Assembly (NCBI GenBank): GCA_035317605.1
Contig: DATHGT010000273.1
Location: 1-48,371, forward strand
Direction: 5' to 3'
Source: DATHGT01 sp035317605
Lineage (GTDB): Bacteria; Methylomirabilota; Methylomirabilia; Rokubacteriales; CSP1-6
DNA length: 48,371 nucleotides
Made by a program: the position numbers and the translations under genes. Below, one piece after another: positions 41,715 to 48,371 of the stretch. The stretch's first letter is position 1, and each line of letters begins with the position of its first letter. The notes under the pieces were generated by a model. That model was given only the letters and a program-made list of their open reading frames with translations, did not search any database and was not told the DNA's origin.

Positions 41715-44153
41715 TTGCCGAACGAGCGGCAGGTGCCGGTTCCGATCGAAGAGGAGATGCGCAAGTCCTACCTGGACTATGCGATGTCCGTCATCGTCGG
41801 GCGGGCGCTGCCGGACATCCGCGACGGTCTCAAGCCCGTGCATCGCCGCGTGCTCTACGCGATGCAGGAGCTGGGGCTCAACTGGAACCGGCCGTACAAG
41901 AAATCCGCGCGGGTCGTCGGCGAAGTCCTCGGCAAGTACCACCCGCACGGCGACTCGCCGGTCTACGAAGCGCTCGTGCGCATGGTCCAGGAGTTCTCGC
42001 TGCGCTATCCGCTGGTCGACGGGCAGGGAAACTACGGCTCCATCGACGGCGATCCCCCCGCGGCCATGCGCTACACGGAGACGCGGCTGGCCAAGATCGC
42101 CCACGAGATGCTGGCCGACATCGACAAGGACACGGTCGGCTTCGTTCCCAACTTCGACGAGTCCCTCGAAGAGCCGGTGGTGCTCCCCACGCGGGTGCCC
42201 AACCTATTGATCAACGGCTCGTCGGGCATCGCGGTCGGCATGGCCACCAACATCCCGCCCCACAACCTGGGCGAGATTATCGACGGCCTCGTGATGCTGA
42301 TCGACCGTCCCGCCACCACGATCGAAGAGCTGATGGCCGTGATCACGGGGCCGGATTTCCCCACCGCCGGGTACATCTACGGCGCCTCCGGCATCCGCGA
42401 TGCGTACACTACCGGCCGCGGCAGCCTGACGCTCCGGGCCAAGGTGCACAAGGAAGAGATGCGTGGCGGCCGTACCGCTGTCGTGATCACCGAGCTGCCG
42501 TACCAGGTCAACAAGGCCACGCTGATCGAGAAGATCGCGGAGCTCAACCGCGAGCGCAAGATCGACGGCATCTCCGAGGTCCGCGACGAATCGAACCGCG
42601 AGGGTATCCGGGTCGTCATCGAGCTGGGCCGCGGCGAGCTGCCGGACATCGTGATCAACCAGCTCTACAAGCACACCCAGATGCAGACCAACTTCGGGAT
42701 CATCATGCTGGCCCTGGTCGACCGGCGGCCGCAGGTGGTGAACCTCAAGGAGATGCTGGAGGCCTTCGTCCGCTTCCGGCGCGAGATCGTCACCCGGCGC
42801 ACCCGCTACGATCTCGCCAAGGCCGAGGAGCGCGCCCACATCCTGGCCGGCTTGCGCAAGGCCGTCGAGCACCTCGACCTCGTCATCCGCCTGATCCGCC
42901 AGGCCGAGAGTCCGGACGTGGCCAGGGACTCGCTGATGGCGCGCCTGGAGCTCACCGAGATCCAGGCCCGGGCCATCCTCGACATGCGCCTGCAGCGCCT
43001 GACCCAGCTCGAGCGCACCAAGCTGATCGAGGAGCACGAGCAGACGCTGGCCCTCATCGAGGAGCTGCGCGGCATCCTCGCGTCGGACGAAAAGCTGATG
43101 TCGATCATCAAGACCGAGCTGCTCGCCATCAAGGACGAGTACGCCGACGCGCGGCGCACCGAGATCCTCGTCGAGACGTCAGACCTCACAATCGAGGACC
43201 TCCTCGCCGACGAGGAGATGGTGGTCACGATCACCCGCTCGGGGTACATCAAGCGCACCCACGTCGAGTCCTATCGTAGCCAGCGCCGCGGCGGCAAGGG
43301 CGTGACCGGCATGGAGACCAAGGAGGAGGACATCGTCGAGGACCTCTTCGTGGCCTCCACGCATTCGTACCTCTTGTTTTTCACCAACCTCGGCAAGATC
43401 CACCTGCTCAAGGTCCACGAGATCCCCGAGGGGGGTCGCCAGGCCAAGGGCAAGGCGATGGTGAATTTGTTGTCGCTCGGTGAGAGCGAGCGGGTGGCCA
43501 CCTGCGTTCCCGTGCGTGATTTCGCCGCCGGCGGGCAGGTGCTGTTCGTGACCAAGCAGGGCAAGGTGAAAAAGACCGAGCTGGAGGCCTACTCGCACCC
43601 ACGCGCGGGCGGCATCCAGGCCATCAGCCTCGACGAGGGCGACGAGGTCATCAAGACCCGCCGTACCGACGGCCAGCGCGAGGTCATGATCGCCACCAAG
43701 CTCGGGATGATCATCCGCTTCTCCGAGGAGGAAGTGCGGCCCATGGGCCGCGGGGCCAGCGGGGTGCGAGGCATCGACGTCGACGCCGAGGACGCCGTCA
43801 TCGCCGCCGACGTGGTGCAGGAGGGCATGACGATCCTGACCGTCACCGAGCGCGGCTACGGCAAGCGCACCCCGCTCGACGAGTATCGCCTCCAGGGGCG
43901 GGCGGGCAAGGGCATCCTCGACATCAAGACCGGCGGCCGCAACGGCAACGTGGTGGCCATGCTCCAGGTCCGCGACGGCGACGACATCCTGGTCGTCACC
44001 ACCAAGGGCAAGATCATCCGCTTCCACGCGGCCGACGTCTCCGCCCAGGGCCGCAACACGTGGGGCGTGAGGATCATCGACCTGGAGACCGATGACCGGG
44101 TCGGCTCCGTGTGTCGCGTCGACGCCGAGCAGGCGCCGGTCGAAGCGACCTAA
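41715..44153 (+). CDS. gyrA: DNA gyrase subunit A
   Basis: This 812-residue DNA-cleaving subunit has catalytic Tyr120 (AAMRYTETRL) and the winged-helix region KYHPHGDSPVYEALVRM. The C-terminal pinwheel contains the GyrA box QRRGGKG, which marks gyrase rather than topoisomerase IV. In the quinolone-determining region Ser81 (E. coli Ser83) is kept, position 84 is Pro82 and position 87 is Glu85 instead of Asp. Start is TTG 41715, with GGGAG upstream. Confidence 0.98.
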   Translation: MPNERQVPVPIEEEMRKSYLDYAMSVIVGRALPDIRDGLKPVHRRVLYAMQELGLNWNRPYKKSARVVGEVLGKYHPHGDSPVYEALVRMVQEFSLRYPLVDGQGNYGSIDGDPPAAMRYTETRLAKIAHEMLADIDKDTVGFVPNFDESLEEPVVLPTRVPNLLINGSSGIAVGMATNIPPHNLGEIIDGLVMLIDRPATTIEELMAVITGPDFPTAGYIYGASGIRDAYTTGRGSLTLRAKVHKEEMRGGRTAVVITELPYQVNKATLIEKIAELNRERKIDGISEVRDESNREGIRVVIELGRGELPDIVINQLYKHTQMQTNFGIIMLALVDRRPQVVNLKEMLEAFVRFRREIVTRRTRYDLAKAEERAHILAGLRKAVEHLDLVIRLIRQAESPDVARDSLMARLELTEIQARAILDMRLQRLTQLERTKLIEEHEQTLALIEELRGILASDEKLMSIIKTELLAIKDEYADARRTEILVETSDLTIEDLLADEEMVVTITRSGYIKRTHVESYRSQRRGGKGVTGMETKEEDIVEDLFVASTHSYLLFFTNLGKIHLLKVHEIPEGGRQAKGKAMVNLLSLGESERVATCVPVRDFAAGGQVLFVTKQGKVKKTELEAYSHPRAGGIQAISLDEGDEVIKTRRTDGQREVMIATKLGMIIRFSEEEVRPMGRGASGVRGIDVDAEDAVIAADVVQEGMTILTVTERGYGKRTPLDEYRLQGRAGKGILDIKTGGRNGNVVAMLQVRDGDDILVVTTKGKIIRFHAADVSAQGRNTWGVRIIDLETDDRVGSVCRVDAEQAPVEAT

Positions 44154-44162
44154 GGCCTTTCC

Positions 44163-45464
44163 TTGCTCGACCTCAGGCTGATCCGCGAGCAGCCGGACGC
44201 GGTGGCCCAGCGGCTCGCCACCCGGGGCGCCGACGCCGGACAGCTCATCCGGGACCTGCTCGCCCGCGACGCCGAGCGCCGCCGCATCCTGCGCGAGGCC
44301 GAAGACCTCAAGGCCCTGCGCAACCGCGCCTCGGAAGCCATCGGCCAGGCCAAGCGCCGCGGCGAGGACGCCTCCGCCGAGCAAGCGCGCATGCGCGAGG
44401 TCTCCGACCGCATCAAGTCGTTCGACGCCGAGGTCAAGATCATCGAGGCCGACGTCGAGCGCATGCTGCTTGGTATCCCGAACCTGCCCAATCCGTCCGT
44501 GCCCGTGGGCAGCTCGTCGGACGACAACCCCGAGGTCCGCCGGTGGGGCACCCCGCGCAACTTCTCGTTCGACCCGCGCCCCCACGAGGACATCGGCGAG
44601 AAGCTCGGCATCCTCGACTTCGAGCGCGCCGCCAAGATCGCCAAGTCACGCTTCACGGTGATGTGGGGCGCCGGGGCCCGCCTGGAGCGCGCGCTGATCC
44701 AGTTCATGCTCGATCTCCACACCCGCGAGCACGGCTACACCGAGGTGTGGGTGCCCAATCTCGTGTCCGGCGAGACCATGCTCGGCGTCGGCCAGCTCCC
44801 CAAGTTCGAGGACCAGCTCTTCAAGACCGTGGAGCCCGACGACAACCGCACGCTCTACCTGATCCCGACCGCCGAAGTGCCGGTGACCGCGCTCCACAGC
44901 GGCGAGTTCCTCCCAGAGGACACGCTGCCCCGCCGCTACGTCTGCTACACCCCGTGCTTCCGCCGCGAGGCCGGCACGTACGGCCAGGACACCAAGGGCA
45001 TGCTCCGCCAGCACCAGTTCGACAAGGTCGAGATGGTGAAAGTCACGACGCCCGCCCAGTCGTCCGACGAGCTGGAGTCGATGGTCCGCAACGCCGAGGA
45101 AGTGCTGCGCCGCCTGGAGATCCCGTACCGGGTGGTCGAGCTCTGCACCGGCGACATCGGCTTCGCCGCCGCCAAGACCTACGACATCGAGGTCTGGCTC
45201 CCAGGGCAGGGGAAGTACCGCGAGATCTCCTCCTGCTCGAACTGCGAGTCCTTCCAGTCCCGCCGCTCCGACATCCGCTACCGCCCGGCGGGTGGGCGCC
45301 ACTCCGAGCACTGCCACACCCTCAACGGTTCCGGCCTCGCCGTCGGCCGCACCGTGATCGCGGTCCTGGAGAACTACCAGGAAGCCGACGGCACCGTGTT
45401 CGTCCCGGAGGCGCTCCGGCCATACATGGACGGCCGGGAGCGTATCGAGGCTGTGTCGACGTAG
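44163..45464 (+). CDS. serS: Seryl-tRNA synthetase
   Basis: This 433-residue class II synthetase charges tRNA-Ser. The N-terminal coiled-coil arm (residues about 28-100) is charged and helical. Motif 2 reads CFRREAGTYGQDTKGMLRQH and motif 3 GSGLAVGRTVIAVLENYQ, with TAEVP and SSCSNCESFQSRR for serine binding. TTG 44163 begins MLDLRLIREQPDAV and lies nine bases after the gyrA stop, so it may be read from gyrA. A damaged tRNA-Ser fragment lies about 2 kb downstream. Confidence 0.98.
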   Translation: MLDLRLIREQPDAVAQRLATRGADAGQLIRDLLARDAERRRILREAEDLKALRNRASEAIGQAKRRGEDASAEQARMREVSDRIKSFDAEVKIIEADVERMLLGIPNLPNPSVPVGSSSDDNPEVRRWGTPRNFSFDPRPHEDIGEKLGILDFERAAKIAKSRFTVMWGAGARLERALIQFMLDLHTREHGYTEVWVPNLVSGETMLGVGQLPKFEDQLFKTVEPDDNRTLYLIPTAEVPVTALHSGEFLPEDTLPRRYVCYTPCFRREAGTYGQDTKGMLRQHQFDKVEMVKVTTPAQSSDELESMVRNAEEVLRRLEIPYRVVELCTGDIGFAAAKTYDIEVWLPGQGKYREISSCSNCESFQSRRSDIRYRPAGGRHSEHCHTLNGSGLAVGRTVIAVLENYQEADGTVFVPEALRPYMDGRERIEAVST

Positions 45465-45825
45465 AGAACGCTGTGGAGTGGCGAATGTCGCGGGACCCGC
45501 TGGTGACTCTTTTCCTCGTCCGCACGCAGTGGCATGATCCACGAAGATTGTTGGAGCTGGCGCCGTCGTTGACAGACGCGGCCGAGTCCACAGCGCTCGT
45601 TGCGGAAAAGGCGCATCTGTTGGGTACGACCAATGTATCGCGGACAGCGCGTCAGCCGATGCGCGATAGGCAGGCAACCCGCGGGGTTGGTGCAATCGTA
45701 AGCGGCCCCCGTCAGTAGGGTTCTTGAGTTCTGACGGTAGCTGGGGTAGTGTTCGCCCAACGTGAACCACCGGTTGAGGGGCCGAGTGCAAAACGGCGGC
45801 ACCCCCAGGCTGGCCACTGCGATCA
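45465..45825 (+). other. 361-base interval between serS and darT, no convincing gene
   Basis: The base composition drops relative to serS. I see a perfect 7-bp inverted repeat CCGTCAG/CTGACGG (45709-45715 and 45731-45737, loop 15) and a 77-codon frame from ATG 45485 to 45718 that lacks a family pattern. No tRNA, integrase or insertion-sequence end is recognisable. It probably holds the darT promoter and the left edge of the acquired module. Confidence 0.4.
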
Positions 45826-46464
45826 ATGGCGCCTATCCCGACTCCGATCTACCACATAACGCACGTCAAGAATTTGTTGACGATCGTCCGAGAAGGTCGG
45901 CTCGACTCGTACATCCGGCTCCAGGCTGGCGCCGGGACCTACGTCAACATCGCGCACAGCAACATTCAGGACCGTCGAGCGACGACACGGGTCAGCTGCG
46001 GTCCAGGTGGTGTTCTCCATGAATATGTCCCCTTCTACTTCGCCCCTCGATCGCCGATGCTCTTCGCGATCAAGCAAGGGAGGGTCGCGACGTACGAGGA
46101 GGGCCAGGACCCTGTCGTGTACCTGACCTCCACGGCTCAGGCTGTCCAGGCGGCCGGCTTGCCGTTCGTTTTCTGCGACGGCCACGGCACCATGAGCTTG
46201 ACGGACTTCTACGACGACCTTGCCAGCCTGGATCAGATCGACGGGGTCGTCATGGCGGCGAAGTACTGGGCAGATACCGTCGAGGACGGTGACCGGTGTC
46301 GGCGACGTCAGGCTGAATTCCTCGTGCACCGATTCTTCCCCTGGACGCTGATCACGGGGGTCGGCGTCCGGACGAAGGGGCTGCTGGCGCAGGTACAACA
46401 ATGCATCGCCTCGGTCGCGCACAAGCCGGATGTTCGCCTACGGCCTGACTGGTATTACGCTTGA
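45826..46464 (+). CDS. darT: DarT, DNA thymidine ADP-ribosyltransferase toxin
   Basis: This 212-residue DUF4433 protein begins with PIYHITHVKNLLTIVREGRL. It keeps the NAD-site Arg pair at 50-51 (NIQDRRAT), the YFAPRSPMLFAI strand and catalytic Glu164 in RRRQAEFLVHRF. DarT attaches ADP-ribose to thymidine in single-stranded DNA, blocking replication, and is known as a toxin and phage-defence effector. The antitoxin gene overlaps or follows within 9 bases. ATG 45826 starts just before the conserved N-terminus. Active-site residues look complete. Confidence 0.93.
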   Translation: MAPIPTPIYHITHVKNLLTIVREGRLDSYIRLQAGAGTYVNIAHSNIQDRRATTRVSCGPGGVLHEYVPFYFAPRSPMLFAIKQGRVATYEEGQDPVVYLTSTAQAVQAAGLPFVFCDGHGTMSLTDFYDDLASLDQIDGVVMAAKYWADTVEDGDRCRRRQAEFLVHRFFPWTLITGVGVRTKGLLAQVQQCIASVAHKPDVRLRPDWYYA

Positions 46465-46472
46465 GGTTGGCC

Positions 46473-47534
46473 ATGGTGGAACTGACACTCGGGAACTTGC
46501 TTGAGGCTCAGGCTGACGCCCTCGTGAACACCGTGAATTGCGTCGGGGTCATGGGAAAGGGGGTGGCGTTACAGTTCAAGCAGGCATTTCCTGAAAACTT
46601 CCAGCAATACGAGCGCGCGTGCCGGCATGGCGAAGTGAAGCCAGGACAGATGTTCATCGTTGAGCGGTTGGTCCGGCCTCGCTTCATCATCAATTTTCCG
46701 ACGAAGCGGCACTGGAAGGGCAAGGCTAGACTGGCCGACATCGAGAGCGGTCTCAGGGCTCTAGTCGAGGACGTGAAACGCCTGCGGATTGGCGTGATCG
46801 CCGTTCCGCCGCTTGGGTGCGGGAACGGCGGATTGGAATGGGCGGATGTACGACCCAGGATCGAAGCGGCGTTCGCTAGGGTGCCGGAGGTGCGGGTGTT
46901 GCTGTTCGAGCCCTTTGGCGCACCGCAACCCGACGAAATGCGAGTCGCAACCGACAGGCCGGGTCTGACACGGGCGCGAGCACTGCTGCTCGAGCTGCTT
47001 GCTGCCTACGCCGCCCCTGGGTACAAGGCGAGTTTGCTGGAATTGCAAAAGCTGGCATACCTGCTTCAAGCCGCCGGTGAGCAGCTCAAGCTGAAGTTCA
47101 CGAAGCACATACGCGGCCCCTATGCCGAGCCCCTAAACCAAGTTCTACAGCGTCTCGAGGGGCACTATATCCGTGGGTACGGTGACCGCAGCGGACACGC
47201 GGGTATCTATCTATTGCCCGGAGCGGTTGAGAGTGCCGCGGAGCGACTGAGCGACGAGCCTGGGACAGCGGACCTCATCGCTCGAGTAAGCCGGGTGATC
47301 GAGGGATTCGAAACGCCCTATGGCATGGAGCTTCTAGCCACCGTGCATTGGGTCGCAATGGAATTCCCCGACGTCGCCGAGGATCCGGAAGCCGCAATTC
47401 GCCGAGTGAAAGAGTGGAGCGCCAGGAAGAGGGTTGCGTTCCGCGACGAGCATATCCGGAAGGCTTGGCGCCGCCTCCACGGGCAAGGCTGGTTGTCCAA
47501 TCTGGACGCGCTGCGCGCCGCCTTCACGGCCTAG
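46473..47534 (+). CDS. darG: DarG, macrodomain antitoxin of DarT
   Basis: This 353-residue protein has an N-terminal macrodomain (ADALVNTVNCVGVMGKGVAL, FPTKRHWKGKARL with the likely catalytic Lys, PPLGCGNGGLEW) that removes ADP-ribose from DNA. Its C-terminal half (from about residue 175, LQKLAYLLQAAGEQLKLKF) is the part that binds and neutralises DarT in the family. ATG 46473 is favoured; TTG 46461, overlapping the darT stop as TTGA, would add four residues. Both halves are full length, so the pair should be functional. Confidence 0.93.
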   Translation: MVELTLGNLLEAQADALVNTVNCVGVMGKGVALQFKQAFPENFQQYERACRHGEVKPGQMFIVERLVRPRFIINFPTKRHWKGKARLADIESGLRALVEDVKRLRIGVIAVPPLGCGNGGLEWADVRPRIEAAFARVPEVRVLLFEPFGAPQPDEMRVATDRPGLTRARALLLELLAAYAAPGYKASLLELQKLAYLLQAAGEQLKLKFTKHIRGPYAEPLNQVLQRLEGHYIRGYGDRSGHAGIYLLPGAVESAAERLSDEPGTADLIARVSRVIEGFETPYGMELLATVHWVAMEFPDVAEDPEAAIRRVKEWSARKRVAFRDEHIRKAWRRLHGQGWLSNLDALRAAFTA

Positions 47535-47613
47535 CCTCAGCTAGCAAGGCAGCGGACTTGAAATCCACCGGGCCGCAAAGCCCATGGGCGTTCGAATTTC
47601 GCGCCCTCCGCCG
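47534..47613 (+). pseudogene. Damaged tRNA-Ser(UGA)-like fragment, possible attachment scar
   Basis: The D-arm-like GCC...GGC, the sequence GCAGCGGACTTGAAATCC with anticodon TGA at 47559-47561, a variable-arm-like GGGCCGCAAAGCCC and a T-loop TTCGAAT resemble tRNA-Ser. The 5' acceptor strand is missing, the anticodon stem has a C-A mismatch (TCCAC for TCCGC) and the T arm has extra bases (TTTCGCGCCC). It overlaps the darG stop by one base. It is not a working tRNA. Confidence 0.65.
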
Positions 47614-47642
47614 ACAAATCAAGGAGCGGCAGCACTGAAGCG

Positions 47643-48371
47643 ATGAGCATCGCGGGAGAGCTGGCGCGGTTTCTGACGAGGACGAAGGTCGGCGACCTGC
47701 CGCCGCTGGCGCTGGAGCGCGCGCGGATGGTGATCGCCAGCACGATTGCCAGCGCGGCGATGGGGGCGGACATCGTCTCCTCGCGAATCATCCGCGAGCT
47801 TGGGAAAGAGCGTGGAGGCGCGGAGGAGGCGACCGTCTGGTTCGACGGCGGGTGCAAACTTCCCGTCGCGGAGGCGGCGCGGGTGAACGCGGTGATGAGC
47901 GACGCTGCCGCGTCGGACGACAGCGACCTGCGCAGCATCGCGCACATCGGCACGATCGTCTCGACGACGGCCATCGCGATGGCGGAGCGCACCGGCGCGG
48001 GGGGCCGCGACGTGCTGGCGGCGATGGTGCTCGGCTACGAGATCGCGGGGCGCGTCGACGAGGCGCTCACCCCGGGCCGCAACGAACGCGGCTTTCACGG
48101 CTCGATCTCCACGATCTTCGGCGGCGCGGTCGCGGCCGGGACGCTTCTCGGGCTGACGCAGGAGCAGATGACCCAGGCGATCGCGCTGGCGGCGACCTCG
48201 ATCGGCGGCCTGATGGCTGCCGCCAACACCAGCGTGGCGCGCGAGTATCACGCGGGGCTCTCGGCGATGCTCGGGATCCATGCGGCGCTCGCCGCGCACA
48301 AGGGGTTCGTGGCCGAGGAGAACGTGCTCGAGATGCCGCGCGGCTTTTTCTCCGCGTACGGCGGAGATGAT
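47643..48371 (+). CDS. MmgE/PrpD family protein, N-terminal part
   Basis: From ATG 47643 an open frame of 243 codons runs off the right edge. It begins MSIAGELARFLTRTKVGDLP and contains ARMVIASTIASAAMGADIVS, SDAAASDDSDLRSIAHIGT, VLAAMVLGYEIAGRVDEAL and GFHGSISTIFGGAVAAGTLL, the MmgE/PrpD (2-methylcitrate dehydratase-like) pattern. Members dehydrate or isomerise polycarboxylic acids, but most are of unknown substrate. The SDDSD variant replaces the common DxDD near the active site. The codon use is again GC-rich, unlike darTG. Confidence 0.9.
   Translation, partial: MSIAGELARFLTRTKVGDLPPLALERARMVIASTIASAAMGADIVSSRIIRELGKERGGAEEATVWFDGGCKLPVAEAARVNAVMSDAAASDDSDLRSIAHIGTIVSTTAIAMAERTGAGGRDVLAAMVLGYEIAGRVDEALTPGRNERGFHGSISTIFGGAVAAGTLLGLTQEQMTQAIALAATSIGGLMAAANTSVAREYHAGLSAMLGIHAALAAHKGFVAEENVLEMPRGFFSAYGGDD

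Noticed and set aside
45485..45718. 77-codon plus-strand frame after serS
   Set aside because: A helical stretch is present but there is no clear ribosome site, homology pattern or partner; not called as a gene.
45374..45826. 150-codon minus-strand frame between serS and darT
   Set aside because: The translation has no family pattern and overlaps the serS 3' end; judged non-coding.

Overview
The window is a high-GC bacterial chromosome segment (roughly two-thirds G+C or more by eye) covering the replication-origin neighbourhood and the accessory and metabolic genes beside it. The proteins and gene order suggest an uncultivated soil bacterium of the Rokubacteria/Methylomirabilota (NC10) type. 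The supporting traits are the rpmH-rnpA-yidD-yidC-rsmG-parA-parB block next to dnaA, an F1 ATP synthase cluster lacking the a and c subunit genes, an Asp-type MurA, and many TfdA, LLM, hydantoinase and M20 enzymes. This placement is inference; a delta-proteobacterium-like lineage is the main alternative, and a database search of GyrB, DnaA or AtpD would settle it.

Layout. 1-4185: end of an unknown gene, tRNA-Leu(UAG), then tig-clpP-clpX-rsmI (protein folding, proteolysis, rRNA modification). 4189-16552: metabolic and accessory genes. These are a fused PBECR-like/DUF2283 protein, a PQQ sugar dehydrogenase, an internally shortened phosphoesterase-like lipoprotein, an asparaginase homologue lacking the catalytic Asp, a hydantoinase, an orphan AbrB protein, an M20 peptidase, murA, a DUF6062 protein, an MFS carrier, a TfdA-type dioxygenase, a chalcone-isomerase-like protein and an LLM oxidoreductase. 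16580-22826 (minus strand): a tightly overlapping gene string running response regulator, HD-GYP (frameshifted), CPBP-like membrane protein, histidine kinase, two DUF507 genes, ubiX, a family 2 glycosyltransferase and a Gfo/Idh/MocA oxidoreductase. 22945-23742: a cytochrome P460-cupredoxin fusion. 23828-29199: atpFHAGDC. 29281-35261: mnmA, parB, parA, three parS sites exactly 45 bp apart, rsmG, yidC, yidD, rnpA, rpmH. 35262-45464: origin elements, dnaA, dnaN, recF, gyrB, gyrA, serS. 45465-47613: a darT-darG module ending against a damaged tRNA-Ser fragment. 47643-end: start of an MmgE/PrpD protein.

How the parts work together. DnaA boxes lie on both sides of dnaA, and an AT-rich tract with DnaA-trio-like triplets lies before dnaN, so this is probably oriC. 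ParA, ParB and parS segregate that origin. Several genes in the origin block (parA, rnpA, rsmG) have no ATG, GTG or TTG at the conserved N-terminus and appear to use near-cognate starts. The minus-strand signalling genes look like one two-component/cyclic-di-GMP unit, but its output enzyme is frameshifted and its membrane protein has lost its metal-binding residues.

The strongest leads for something new are the PBECR-DUF2283 fusion, the evenly spaced parS array, the ATC-started parA, the P460-cupredoxin fusion with a palindrome upstream, and the DarTG module at a tRNA remnant.
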